Of a stretch of 64,000 nucleotides of DNA, positions 17,403 through 26,268 are shown piece after piece (position 1 is the stretch's first letter; each line of letters opens with the position of its first letter). A program made the translations under genes and the position numbers. The notes under the pieces were generated by a model. That model was not told the origin of the DNA, did no database searches, and worked only from the letters and a program-made list of their open reading frames with translations. The DNA lies in the NCBI GenBank assembly GCA_003112755.1, contig BFBT01000001.1, positions 806,001 through 870,000 of the forward strand, given 5' to 3'. Origin of the DNA: Lawsonibacter asaccharolyticus. Its GTDB lineage: Bacteria; Bacillota; Clostridia; Oscillospirales; Oscillospiraceae.

Positions 17403-17429
17403 GCCCTCCCCGGAGAGCCGGGGAGGGCC
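17403..17429 (-). terminator. Hairpin after gamma-glutamyltransferase gene
   Basis: GCCCTCCCCGG and CCGGGGAGGGC form an 11-bp perfect stem with a 4-base loop, about 55 bases past the stop at 17485. It has no clear T-run, so it may be a processing or attenuation hairpin rather than a full terminator. Confidence 0.45.
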
Positions 17430-17484
17430 GTCCGTTCCCGTTCAGCCGGCAGGAAGCCGGACCGGGCCCGCGGAATGCCGGGTC

Positions 17485-19311
17485 TTAATAGGCCAGGGCC
17501 TTATAGCCGCGTCTGGGGTCGGCGCCGGCATAGAAGATGCCGTTGTCCCGGTCCAGATAGATGGCTGCGATGCCGCCTACCGCCATGTTGTACTCGCCTA
17601 CGTCCTTCATCTCGTAGCCGATCCCCTCCATCTGGGCCACCAGGTCCGGATCGAAGCGGGGCTGCTCGATGCTCACCCGGGCGGGGGAGTCCATGCCGGA
17701 GCGGTTGATGGCCATGGCGCGGGGCTCATTGATGGCCTGCTGCACATTCATGCCATACAGCAGCACGTTGTTGATAATGGTGGCCACTGCGGGCGGGATG
17801 GCCAGGGAGCCGGGGGAGCCCACCGCCATGATGGGGTTCCCGTCCTGGAGCACCAGGCTGGGAGAGATGGTGGAGCGCACCCGCTTGCCGGGCATCACAT
17901 AGTCGGGGCTGTCGGGGTTCTCATGGTCCAGGTTGCCGATGTGGCTGTTGTAGAAGAAGCCCAGACCGGGGGCCATAAATTTGCAGCCCCAGCCGTTGCC
18001 CAGGGTGTTGGTGGTGGAGACGATGTTGCCGTACTGGTCGATGACGGCGATGTGGGTAGTATGCTGGCTCTCCTCCGCGGTGGGCTCCAGCTTGGTGACC
18101 GGCAGGTCGCTGAGGGGCACAGACTCCATGGCCTGCATGTTGTCCATGTCGATAAGGGCAGCCCGCTCGGCGGCGAACTCGTCGGAGATCATCTCCTCCA
18201 CAGGCAGGTCATAGAAGGCGGGGTCGCCGATGTAGGTGTAGGAATCCACCAAGCCGATGCGGCAGGCCTCGTTGAAGATGTACTGGTACTCCAGAGTGCT
18301 GGGGTCATACTGAGAGATGTCCTTCTCCTCCATGATGTTCAGCATCTCCAGCAGCCAATCGCCGCCGTTGGAGGGAGGGGGAACGGTGACCACTTCATAG
18401 CCGTAGTACTCGGTACGGATGGGCTCCCGCTCCGCCACGGTGTAGGTCGCCAGGTCCTCCATGGCCATCAGGCTGCCATTGGCCTGGAGACCGTCCACCA
18501 TCTTCTGAGCCAGCTCGCCGGTATAGAACTCCTCGATGCCGCCCTTGGCAATGGCCTCCAGGGTGTCGGCCAGGGGCTCGTTCTTGAACAGATCGCCGGT
18601 CGCATAGGGGAGGCCGTCGTTGGTGTAGATGGCCGCAGCCTCCTCATTGGCGGAGATCATATCAAAGGAGTCCATGATGGCATTGGCCAGACGCTCCTCG
18701 ATGGGGAAGCCCTCCCGGGCCAGCTTGATGGCGGGGGCCATGACCTCTTCCGGGGTCATGGTGCCATACTTCTCCAGGGCGGTGAGCAGACCAGCCACCT
18801 GACCGGGGACGGCGGCATTCTTGGCCGTGGCAGAGTCTGTCTCCGGATTGTACCAGCCGGGCTCCACCGCCACGGGGACAGTCTCCATGTACTCCAGGAT
18901 CTCGTACTCGTGGTTATCCGCCAGATAGATGTTCATCATGCCGCAGCCGCCGATGCCGCTCAGGTTGGGCTCACACACGCCCACTGCGAAAGCGGTGGCC
19001 ACCGCCGCGTCCACGGCGTTGCCGCCGGCCTGCAGGATCTCCAGGCCAGCCTGAGAGGCGTACACGCTGCCGCTGGATACGCCGCCGTGGGTGCCGATGG
19101 CGCCGTTTCCGAACTCATCGCCCTCCATGGTCTCAGGGATCTCGGGGGTATCCGGCTCAGAGGCAGCGGGCTCTGAAGAAGCCGCGGGAGGGGTGGAGCT
19201 GGCTGCCGGCTGGGTGGTCTGTCCGCAGCCCGCCAGCAGGGACAGCATCATTGCAAGTACAAGAGCCAGTGCGCTGAATTTCGTTGTCAGGGACTGATTA
19301 TTCCGTTTCAT
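17485..19311 (-). CDS. Gamma-glutamyltransferase, lipoprotein
   Basis: This 608-aa Ntn-hydrolase has a lipobox (LLAGC, Cys29), so it works outside the membrane. It shows the family blocks VSSGSVYASQAGLEILQAGG, the autocleavage and nucleophile site QHTTHIAVID (Thr418 becomes the N-terminus of the small subunit) and VGSPGSLAIPP near the C-terminus. GGTs hydrolyse or transfer gamma-glutamyl groups from glutathione, gamma-glutamyl peptides or, as in Bacillus anthracis CapD, poly-gamma-glutamate. The neighbouring pgs genes favour the last. A second GGT lies 128 bases upstream; the two are paralogues and probably co-transcribed. Confidence 0.92.
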   Translation of the reverse strand: MKRNNQSLTTKFSALALVLAMMLSLLAGCGQTTQPAASSTPPAASSEPAASEPDTPEIPETMEGDEFGNGAIGTHGGVSSGSVYASQAGLEILQAGGNAVDAAVATAFAVGVCEPNLSGIGGCGMMNIYLADNHEYEILEYMETVPVAVEPGWYNPETDSATAKNAAVPGQVAGLLTALEKYGTMTPEEVMAPAIKLAREGFPIEERLANAIMDSFDMISANEEAAAIYTNDGLPYATGDLFKNEPLADTLEAIAKGGIEEFYTGELAQKMVDGLQANGSLMAMEDLATYTVAEREPIRTEYYGYEVVTVPPPSNGGDWLLEMLNIMEEKDISQYDPSTLEYQYIFNEACRIGLVDSYTYIGDPAFYDLPVEEMISDEFAAERAALIDMDNMQAMESVPLSDLPVTKLEPTAEESQHTTHIAVIDQYGNIVSTTNTLGNGWGCKFMAPGLGFFYNSHIGNLDHENPDSPDYVMPGKRVRSTISPSLVLQDGNPIMAVGSPGSLAIPPAVATIINNVLLYGMNVQQAINEPRAMAINRSGMDSPARVSIEQPRFDPDLVAQMEGIGYEMKDVGEYNMAVGGIAAIYLDRDNGIFYAGADPRRGYKALAY

Positions 19312-19439
19312 ATGCTCTCCTCCTTATTGATGTAACATTTTTTACCTCGCATACATCTCCTCATGGGCCTTCTTTTCCTCCCTTCTCATTCCGTTTCAAA
19401 TGCCCATCAGACTTTTGGTATCTGTATGCGCTGGCTTTC

Positions 19440-21266
19440 TCAATAGGCCAGTGACTTGTACTGCCGGCGGTTATCTCCGCCCGCATAGACAAAGCCGTCG
19501 TCCGGGTCCACCAGGACCACGCCCACACTGCCCAGGCTGGTGTTCCAGTCCTTTCCGGAGTCCACCTCATAGCCCGCGTCGATCAGGGCCTGGATGGTCT
19601 CCTCCGGCAGCCGGGGCTCGGCGTACACCTTCAGCGGGGCGCTGTACGAGGTGAAGATGGCCCGGGGCTCGTTGATGGCCTGCTGCAGGTCCATGTCGAA
19701 CAGCAGCACTGCATTGAGGATCTGGACGATGGCAGGCGGGATGCACCAGCTGCCGGGGGAGCCGATGGCCATGATAGGCTCGCCGTCCTTGACCACCAGG
19801 GTGGGGCACATAGTGCTCATGACCCGCAGGCCGCCCTGGACAAAGTTGGGGTTGTCTTTTTCTGCAATGTCCAGCTTCTGGTTGGACAGGTGGGCGTTCA
19901 GGGGGAAGCCGGTACCCGGAGCCACGATACAGGATCCGAAATATCCGCCGATGGTGTGGGTGGTGCTCACCATATTCCCAAACTCGTCAATAACGGAGAC
20001 GTGGGTGGTGGAACCGCTTTCTGGCGTGGCGGTGGTCAGCTTCTCAAAGGGGAGGCCCTCCCCGGGAACAAGAGTGGGGTTGACCTTGCCGTCCTTGGGC
20101 ATGTCGTTCTCCACCCGCTCCTTGGCGTACTCCTTGGAGATCAGGGTATCGATGGGCAGCTCATAAAAATCCGGGTCCCCGAAGTAGGTGATGCCATCCG
20201 CCATGCTCAGCCGCAGAGCCTCGTTGAAGGTGAACAGATATTCCGGGGTGTTGAAGCCCATAGAGACCAGGTCGTAGTTCTCCAGGATATTGAACATCTC
20301 CAGCATGGGGGCGCCGCCGTTGGAGGGCGGGCCCTGGGTCACGATCTCATAGCCGTGATAAGTGGTGCTGATGGGCTCCCGCTCCACGCTGGTGTAGCTG
20401 GCCATATCCTCCATGGTGAGCAGGCCGCCCAGGCGCTGGACCTCGTCCACGATGGTCTGGGCGATGCTCCCCTTGTAGAACTCCTCGATGCCGCCCTCCG
20501 CGATCTTGCGCAGGGTATCCGCATAGTCGGGGTTGGTGAAGTGGTCCCCCACCGCATAGGGCAGGCCTTCGTTGGTAAATATCTTGGCCGCCTCCTCGTT
20601 CTGCACCAGTTTGTCGAAGCTGGCCGAGGCCCGCTCCTCAAAGCTGATGTGGACATCGAAGCCCTCCTCCGCCAGCTGGATGACAGGGGCCAGCACCTCT
20701 TCCCGGGTCATGGTGCCATACTTCTCCAGGGCGGTCAGGGCGCCGTGGACCTGTCCAGGGACGGTGACCAGCATGGCCCCCTTCTTCTCATTGATCTCGT
20801 CCAGAGTGTCGATGCCCGCCGCCGCAGGAGCGGTCTCCATGGCCTCGATACAGATGTACTCGCCCGTCTCCTTCAGATAGATGGTCATGAAGCTGGCGCC
20901 GCCCAGGCTGGTGGCACCCGGCTCGGTGAGGCTGTTGGCAAAGATCATGGCCACCGCGGCGTCCACCGCGTTGCCCCCCGCCTCCAGGATATCCATGCCG
21001 ATGCGGGAGGTGTACTCATTGGCGCTGACCACCGCTGCCTGATAGCCTACCGCGGCGTTGCCGTAGGTATCTGTGGTCAGCTCGGGCAGGGCGGGCTGTT
21101 CCGGCGTCTGCGTGCTCTGGCTGGCCGCCGGGGGCGTGCTGCCGGCCTCCGGAGAACTGCTCTGGCTCCCGCCGGGGCCGCATCCGGTGAGCAGTCCCGT
21201 CAGCAGGGATAGGGTCAGGGTCAGGGCCGCCAGCGAGGATCCAATGTGTCTGCGTCTGTTTCCCAT
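19440..21266 (-). CDS. Gamma-glutamyltransferase, lipoprotein (paralogue)
   Basis: A 608-aa GGT with lipobox LLTGC (Cys29), nucleophile site GSTTHVSVIDEFGN (Thr420) and the C-terminal AIGSPGSWCIPP block. ATG 21266 (MGNRRRHIG) is chosen over an upstream ATG because GGAAAGGAG stands 7 bases before it. It is the first gene after a sigma-A-type promoter and heads the GGT pair. Possessing two secreted GGTs next to pgsBC suggests division of labour such as depolymerisation versus anchoring or glutamate release; the specific roles are inference. Confidence 0.92.
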   Translation of the reverse strand: MGNRRRHIGSSLAALTLTLSLLTGLLTGCGPGGSQSSSPEAGSTPPAASQSTQTPEQPALPELTTDTYGNAAVGYQAAVVSANEYTSRIGMDILEAGGNAVDAAVAMIFANSLTEPGATSLGGASFMTIYLKETGEYICIEAMETAPAAAGIDTLDEINEKKGAMLVTVPGQVHGALTALEKYGTMTREEVLAPVIQLAEEGFDVHISFEERASASFDKLVQNEEAAKIFTNEGLPYAVGDHFTNPDYADTLRKIAEGGIEEFYKGSIAQTIVDEVQRLGGLLTMEDMASYTSVEREPISTTYHGYEIVTQGPPSNGGAPMLEMFNILENYDLVSMGFNTPEYLFTFNEALRLSMADGITYFGDPDFYELPIDTLISKEYAKERVENDMPKDGKVNPTLVPGEGLPFEKLTTATPESGSTTHVSVIDEFGNMVSTTHTIGGYFGSCIVAPGTGFPLNAHLSNQKLDIAEKDNPNFVQGGLRVMSTMCPTLVVKDGEPIMAIGSPGSWCIPPAIVQILNAVLLFDMDLQQAINEPRAIFTSYSAPLKVYAEPRLPEETIQALIDAGYEVDSGKDWNTSLGSVGVVLVDPDDGFVYAGGDNRRQYKSLAY

Positions 21267-21396
21267 TTTGACTCTCCTTTCCAATAGGGCCATGCGTTCA
21301 CCTTATGTTTTATTTCCGTCTGTTCCAGCTTATTCCTCCCCCCATTGTGACGGACGGCAGCGACCATCTGCGTCCACCATAATTCTAACTAAATCT

Positions 21397-21426
21397 ATCA
21401 TACAGCGCCCCCATTTCATTGTGCAA
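21397..21426 (-). promoter_or_regulatory. Probable sigma-A promoter of the GGT genes
   Basis: On the minus strand TTGCAC and TATGAT with 18 bases between, leaving a leader of about 120 bases before ATG 21266. Confidence 0.6.
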
Positions 21427-21622
21427 TTTTTTCTCTTATTTATTTCTGAAATTTTAAAAATTTATGAACAGGCCACTCTTATCCTTTTTTGATCCGTCAT
21501 TTTTTCCCTTTTATTTCTAGTTTTTTCTCATTTTTCTCTTCCGCCCTCTTTTTTAGGCCTCTTCCCTTTTATATTTTTATTTGTCTATTTTGACCACAGC
21601 TTTTTCTGTCCCGGACAATGAG

Positions 21623-21658
21623 AAAGCGCCGGCCAGCCCAATGGCTGACCGGCGCTTT
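21623..21658 (-). terminator. Terminator of the pgs-response regulator operon
   Basis: A 16-bp stem with one mismatch (left arm AAAGCGCCGGCCAGCC, right arm GGCTGACCGGCGCTTT) starting 10 bases past the regulator stop, A/T at its base on both sides; probably bidirectional. Confidence 0.8.
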
Positions 21659-21668
21659 TTGTCCCGCC

Positions 21669-22340
21669 TTATAGTCCTGTTTCGGGCTTTTCCCCGTCGC
21701 CCGCCTCCCGGATCATCCGGTAGCGCTGTTTGGGGCGCCCCACCTTTCCATAGTGCTGGCTCACCTCCACCCGGTTCACCGACACCAGATATTGCAGATA
21801 TCGGTAGGTAGTCTGATAGGCCAGCCCCGTCCCTTCCGCGATGGCCTCCACAGGCTGGTACTCGCTGACACTGCGCAGATAACCCTCTATCAGGCTCAGT
21901 GTGCCCTGCCCAATGCCCTTCACCGGCTCCTCTGTGCTCTGGCGGTTCTCCCGCCGGCTCTCCACCAGACGCACGTGCAGCTTGATACGGGCGATGATGT
22001 CCAGGGCCTTCACCGGCTTAAGCACGAAGTCACTCGCCCCCGCATCCAGGAACTGGTCGGCCACCCGCTGGTTGTCCTCGATGGTGAAGACGATCAGCGG
22101 CACCTCCGGGTCCTCCCGGCGCAGCATCTCCACCCCTTTGACCCCGTTGATCTTGGGGAGATGGTAGTCCATCAGCACCAGGTCCGGGCGGCAGGTCCGG
22201 AACTTTCCCACTCCCTCCTCCACATCCCGGGCAGAGATGGCCTCCCAGCCCTGGGAGTTGAACAGGGCCCTGAGGGCGTACTGGATCTGTTCCTCGTCGT
22301 CAATGGTCAGGATGGTCAGCGGACGATTCTGTCTGTCCAT
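21669..22340 (-). CDS. Response regulator, CitB/DcuR-like
   Basis: This 223-aa regulator has a receiver domain (acidic pair DDE at 14-16, phospho-acceptor Asp58 in LVLMDYHLP, Lys108 in FVLKPV) and a C-terminal helix-turn-helix half (LAYQTTYRYLQYLVSVNRVE) like CitB/DcuR-type regulators. Its start lies 41 bases inside the end of the PgsW-like gene, so it is translated as part of the PGA synthesis operon. No kinase is adjacent; the orphan kinase at 8646-10076 is the natural candidate partner. It probably controls pgs expression and perhaps the GGT/permease genes. Confidence 0.88.
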   Translation of the reverse strand: MDRQNRPLTILTIDDEEQIQYALRALFNSQGWEAISARDVEEGVGKFRTCRPDLVLMDYHLPKINGVKGVEMLRREDPEVPLIVFTIEDNQRVADQFLDAGASDFVLKPVKALDIIARIKLHVRLVESRRENRQSTEEPVKGIGQGTLSLIEGYLRSVSEYQPVEAIAEGTGLAYQTTYRYLQYLVSVNRVEVSQHYGKVGRPKQRYRMIREAGDGEKPETGL

Positions 22341-23442
22341 GGTATCCTCTCTCCTCCTTCCGCGCGGTCCCCGCGCTCCTCCTCACCCATCGGCACAGAG
22401 CCAGCAGCACCGCGGCCCCAGCCAGTCCCAGGAGCAGCACCGCCCCGGGGTAGTCAGTCTCAAAGTAGACGGCAGAGGTCCCCCGCTCCGGCCACTGGGC
22501 CGGGTCATAGGGCAGTCCGTAGTCCGCCGCCAGCTGCTTGATGTTCAGAAGATTGATCACCGGAAGCCCCTGGCTGAGATAGCGCTGCACCAGCCCGCTG
22601 TCCTCTGTCAGCCGGACGATCTTCTCCGGGGAGAGCAGGCCCTGCCCCAGGCTGATGCCGCTCTCCCCCCGCCCCATGGAAGTCACGTTGCCTCCCACTG
22701 CCACAAAGCAGTCGATGGGGCCCTCCTGCTGATAGAGCTGCTGGCGCAGCTCCAGATTGCGCCGGTAGTCCGGCTCCTCCAGCAGGAGCAGTCCCGCCTC
22801 CGCCAGCCGACCCCGGATCTCCTCTGCGCAGGCCGGGTCCATCCCCCCGCCCACATCGCCTCCCCCGCCCAGGGTGACGGCCGCGCTGTCTGTCTCCAGC
22901 AGCCCGTCCTCCACCAGCCGGTGGGCCATCTCCGGGAAGGTGAGGGCGGGATGATTGGCCCCGTAGGTGGATGCCCCCACTGACGAGATATAGATCAGTT
23001 CCACGCCCATCACCTGGCAGGCGGCGATCACCGCCAGATCCATGGCGGGGAAGGAGCCGGAAAAGCCGGCCCCCACGGTGTCCCCCGATCGGACGCCCGC
23101 CTCGTGGAGCAGGCGGACACACAGCGCACCCATTTCCGGCCAGGCGGTGGTCCGCTTCGCCTCGATGGCCCCCAGGGTGGTGGTGATCCCGGTGTAGCTT
23201 TCCCCGATCATGCCGGTCTGATGGTAGTCCAGCTCGCTGAGGGGGATGCCCAGCTCCTCCTTGTAGGTGCGCACCTGCCGGAAGCAGTCCTCCAGCAGAT
23301 CCGCCGCTGCCAGCTGCACAGCGGCATAGCCCGTTTCCGTTCGGCGGCCCTGTCCCGCCGCCAGCGCCGCAGTCCCCCAGGCCAGCAGTGCGCAGGCCAG
23401 CAGGAGGGCCAGCAGCTTCCGTTCCCGCTTCGCTCTGCTCAT
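22300..23442 (-). CDS. PgsW-like poly-gamma-glutamate system protein
   Basis: A 380-aa protein with an N-terminal hydrophobic segment (about residues 10-30) and a C-terminal membrane helix (GAVLLLGLAGAAVLLALCRW), leaving a large outside or periplasm-like domain with GFSGSFPAMDLAVIAAC, GVELIYISSVGASTYGAN and FVAVGGNVTSMG. It matches the family annotated as poly-gamma-glutamate system protein (PgsW type) found next to capB/capC in anaerobes. Its start overlaps the pgsC stop as ATGA and its end overlaps the response regulator gene. The biochemical role of PgsW is not known to me; no pgsA/capA-type metallophosphatase is present, so it may replace it. Confidence 0.82.
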   Translation of the reverse strand: MSRAKRERKLLALLLACALLAWGTAALAAGQGRRTETGYAAVQLAAADLLEDCFRQVRTYKEELGIPLSELDYHQTGMIGESYTGITTTLGAIEAKRTTAWPEMGALCVRLLHEAGVRSGDTVGAGFSGSFPAMDLAVIAACQVMGVELIYISSVGASTYGANHPALTFPEMAHRLVEDGLLETDSAAVTLGGGGDVGGGMDPACAEEIRGRLAEAGLLLLEEPDYRRNLELRQQLYQQEGPIDCFVAVGGNVTSMGRGESGISLGQGLLSPEKIVRLTEDSGLVQRYLSQGLPVINLLNIKQLAADYGLPYDPAQWPERGTSAVYFETDYPGAVLLLGLAGAAVLLALCRWVRRSAGTARKEERGYHGQTESSADHPDH

Positions 23443-23873
23443 ATCGGAAACACCTGCATCCCCTGCCACATCATGATCAGCGCCAGGATGCCCACCACCG
23501 CCGCCAAAGGGACCAGAGACTTCAAAAATCCCTGCCGTTCCAGCTCCTGAGCCATGATGCCCGGTACCAGCACCCCGATCATTCCCGGGTCATAGGCCAG
23601 CAGGCCCAAGCTGGTGACCGCCAGATCGATGGCAAAGGAGAGCAGGACCATGACCGCAAAGCGCCGGCGGCCGTACAGGATCATCACATTGCCCAGCAGT
23701 TTGGCGATGCCCCAGGCCGCCACGGCCACTGCCAGGGTGTAGACGATCCTCCAAGGCGTCTGAAGGCACAGGGCGAGGTAGCCGGGCACGATCAGGCCCG
23801 CGGGCGACAGGCCGGTCAGCTCCACGAACAGCAGGCTGATGGCCACCCCCGCCAGTACGATCTCATAATACAC
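23439..23873 (-). CDS. pgsC: Poly-gamma-glutamate synthase membrane subunit PgsC
   Basis: A 144-aa polytopic protein with the PgsC/CapC opening (YYEIVLAGVAISLLFVELTG, then SPAGLIVPGYLAL). PgsC forms the membrane part of the PGA synthase with PgsB and takes part in export of the chain. The start is GTG at 23873, lying 11 bases inside the end of pgsB with GGAGGGAGAG before it, so the two are translationally coupled. Length is near the usual ~149 residues. Confidence 0.93.
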   Translation of the reverse strand: MYYEIVLAGVAISLLFVELTGLSPAGLIVPGYLALCLQTPWRIVYTLAVAVAAWGIAKLLGNVMILYGRRRFAVMVLLSFAIDLAVTSLGLLAYDPGMIGVLVPGIMAQELERQGFLKSLVPLAAVVGILALIMMWQGMQVFPI

Positions 23874-24993
23874 TCTGCTCTCCCTCCTTCCGTACCCGCT
23901 CCATCAGCGCCTTACCCGGGCCGGCCAAGTTTCCAGCGGCAAAGATCATAGTGTCCGCCCCCCGGCTGTCCAAGGGCAGTGCCTCCGCTCCAGGAAACAG
24001 CCGGACAGGTGTGTCCGGCAGGATGTGCCGCAGGGTGCGGCGCACCGCCCGCTGGGAGGCACCGATCAGCCAGATCTCCTCTGGCTCCAGCCCCCGGGCC
24101 ACCATCATCATGTGCTCCGTCCGATATCCCCGGTCCGGCCGGTTGTTGATCAGCAGCACCAGCCTCCGGCCCACCATTCCTGGGCGGCCGGCCACCCGGT
24201 GGTAGTCCAGCTGGGTGGACTGTGGATCGTTCACCGACATGGCGTTGACAAAAGCCGCCCCAGAGGGCAGGCGGAATAGGGACAGGGCATAGGGGTCCGG
24301 CTGATACCTCAGGATCCCTTCCAGCGCCCGATCCCGGTCCACCCCGATCTCCCGGCAGACCGCCAGGGCCAGAGCTACATTTTCAGGAAAATCGAAGTCC
24401 GGCAGGCCGCTGTCCGGCTGGGCCAGCTCCACCCGGCAGTTTTTTCTGCGTCCGTTGGTCCGAAGCTGGTCCAGGAACGCTCCGTCTGCCGTGAACAGGG
24501 TCCCATTCCAGGGGATTGTGTTGGAGAGGGAGTCGCAGATCTCCTCCAGCGTGGGCCCCATCTCCGCAGTGTGGTCCAGCCGGACATTGGTGATGACTCC
24601 GATGTCCGCCCGCACCATCCGGTGCTGTGAGACGGCCTGGAGCGCCGGGTCCACCGCCATACACTCGATCACCAGGATCTGGGCCCCCTCCCGCACCGCC
24701 CGGTGGAGGACCCGCACCTGTTCGCTGATGTTGGCCCGCCCCCGGCGGACCAGAGGCCGGGCCGTTCCGTCCACCCCGATAACCATAGGCACGGTGCCGG
24801 TGGTCTTGCAGAACACCTTCCACCCTCCCGCCCGCAGGCCCCCGTCGATCATCCGGGTCACAGTGGATTTCCCCCGGATGCCGTTCACATAGACCACGTG
24901 GACCAGCTCAGAGCGGTCCCGCCGCACCTGCCGGTCCTCCAGAATCAGCAGCGCCAGGCACACCGCCAGCAGAAGCAGGATCAGCGCTGACAC
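23863..24993 (-). CDS. pgsB: Poly-gamma-glutamate synthase ligase subunit PgsB
   Basis: This 376-aa amide ligase has one N-terminal helix (SALILLLLAVCLALLILED), then the Mur-ligase-like P-loop VNGIRGKST (38-44 as GIRGKST) and the block ITNVRLDHTAEMGPTLEEI. PgsB/CapB activates the gamma-carboxyl of the growing chain with ATP and adds glutamate. GTG 24993 is chosen as start: it follows GGGGGGAGGAG and gives the N-terminus expected from Bacillus PgsB; the longer frame to 25050 would add a hydrophilic tail ahead of the helix. It is the first gene of pgsB-pgsC-pgsW-regulator with a strong promoter. Confidence 0.95.
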   Translation of the reverse strand: MSALILLLLAVCLALLILEDRQVRRDRSELVHVVYVNGIRGKSTVTRMIDGGLRAGGWKVFCKTTGTVPMVIGVDGTARPLVRRGRANISEQVRVLHRAVREGAQILVIECMAVDPALQAVSQHRMVRADIGVITNVRLDHTAEMGPTLEEICDSLSNTIPWNGTLFTADGAFLDQLRTNGRRKNCRVELAQPDSGLPDFDFPENVALALAVCREIGVDRDRALEGILRYQPDPYALSLFRLPSGAAFVNAMSVNDPQSTQLDYHRVAGRPGMVGRRLVLLINNRPDRGYRTEHMMMVARGLEPEEIWLIGASQRAVRRTLRHILPDTPVRLFPGAEALPLDSRGADTMIFAAGNLAGPGKALMERVRKEGEQSVL

Positions 24994-25080
24994 GGCTCCT
25001 CCCCCCTTCTCTCTTCCAGGTCCCCCGTTCTCAGGACCTGTCCCGGACAATAATATGCACGCCGTTTTGTCTGATTGCTT

Positions 25081-25109
25081 ATTATAGCAAAGAGCCTTCT
25101 ATCTTTCAA
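25081..25109 (-). promoter_or_regulatory. Sigma-A promoter of the pgs operon
   Basis: On the minus strand TTGAAA and TATAAT with exactly 17 bases between, about 88 bases before the pgsB start. The 334-base gap 24994-25327 otherwise contains only the terminator of the next operon. Confidence 0.75.
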
Positions 25110-25231
25110 TTGAACGGCCGGCAGGGCCTGCTTTGCTTTCGGCAGCTTTTTGTCCTTTTTGTGTGTACATCTGTTCTTTTTTGATTTTCCGTTATCTGGA
25201 TGATCTGTCGAATTCTTTTTTACCGCACTGC

Positions 25232-25272
25232 ACAAAAAGTCCGGCCCCCTCTGCTGCTGGGAAGCCGGACTT
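25232..25272 (-). terminator. Terminator of the galE operon
   Basis: AGTCCGGC / GCCGGACT stem with an 18-base loop, followed on the minus strand by CTTTTTG; about 55 bases past the nucleotidyltransferase stop. Confidence 0.7.
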
Positions 25273-25327
25273 CTTTTACGCCGGACCGGTGCTCAACAGC
25301 CGGACCAGGCGGATATTTCTCTGCGTT

Positions 25328-26254
25328 TCAGATATCCCACAGCCTTTCCGGGTAGAGCCCGGACTGGGTCATAGCCGCAATGGCGGCCACCACCTGGGGC
25401 TTATCCTCCCGATAGGTCACACCATACCACTTGTCGGTGCTGCGCAGCACCTTGACCCGGGCCCGCTTCTCCTCCAGCAGCTGTGTCACCACACTGGGCA
25501 GGAAATACTCCCCCTTCTGGGGGTCCTCTGCCAGTACCTGGTCCAGAAACGCGGGGAAGCGCGCCTCCGCCTCCCAAAGAAAGCTGGGGGTGAAGCCCCA
25601 GAGGTTCATGGACACCACGGTGTCCCCCGGCAGACGGGTCCAGGTCTCCCCGCCATCCACCGTGGAGCGGGCGTCCGCCCCGGCCTTCTCGATGTGGGTG
25701 TGCTCTGTGACACGGAGCAGATAGTGCTCCTCATCCTCCTGGCACACCCCCCGGGCCACATGTCCGTGCTCCGTCACCGTATTGCCCAGCAGATAACCCA
25801 CCATAGCAAATTCATAGCACCCCGGCTTGTCCGGGTGCTCCTCCAGATAGCGGTATATCTCCCGGAACGCCTCCGGCCCGTAGTAGTCGTCCGAGTTGAT
25901 AACTGCGAAGGGGCCGTCCACCTCCTTCCGGGCAGCCAGCACCGCGTGGCAGGTCCCCCAAGGCTTCACCCGCCCCTCCGGGACCCCGTACCCGGCGGGC
26001 AGGTCCTCCAGCTCCTGATAGGCGTACTTTACTTCAATGACCCGGGAGAGCCGGTCGCCGATGGCGGCCCGGAATTGCTCCGCAAGCTCCCGCTTGATGA
26101 CGAATACCACCGTCTCAAAGCCGGCGCGCCTGGCGTCGTAGATGGAGTAATCTATGATGAGCTGGCCGTTGGCCCCCACGGGATCAATCTGCTTCAGACC
26201 GCCGTATCGGCTCCCCATTCCGGCCGCCATGACCACAAGCACCGGTTTTTCCAT
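25328..26254 (-). CDS. Sugar nucleotidyltransferase-like protein
   Basis: This 308-aa protein starts with the nucleotide-binding signature of NTP transferases (VMAAGMGSRYGGLKQIDPVG) and has FAVINSDDYYG, the metal-binding Asp region of the family. Such enzymes activate sugar-1-phosphates with a nucleoside triphosphate; members of this sort are also found as partners of kinases and epimerases. Its gene lies 14 bases after galE on the same transcript, so nucleotide-sugar supply for surface polymers is likely. The exact sugar is not shown. Start at 26254 has a GAGGGGGTGGAAGT site. Confidence 0.82.
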   Translation of the reverse strand: MEKPVLVVMAAGMGSRYGGLKQIDPVGANGQLIIDYSIYDARRAGFETVVFVIKRELAEQFRAAIGDRLSRVIEVKYAYQELEDLPAGYGVPEGRVKPWGTCHAVLAARKEVDGPFAVINSDDYYGPEAFREIYRYLEEHPDKPGCYEFAMVGYLLGNTVTEHGHVARGVCQEDEEHYLLRVTEHTHIEKAGADARSTVDGGETWTRLPGDTVVSMNLWGFTPSFLWEAEARFPAFLDQVLAEDPQKGEYFLPSVVTQLLEEKRARVKVLRSTDKWYGVTYREDKPQVVAAIAAMTQSGLYPERLWDI

Positions 26255-26268
26255 ACTTCCACCCCCTC

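Larger units (their letters stand above)
21267..21668. other. AT-rich intergenic region between PGA synthesis and GGT genes
   Basis: About 400 bases, much richer in A/T than the genes around it, without a credible gene. It holds the terminator of the response regulator gene (21623-21658) and the promoter of the GGT genes (21397-21426). The T-rich stretch 21425-21600 has no other clear structure. Confidence 0.7.
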
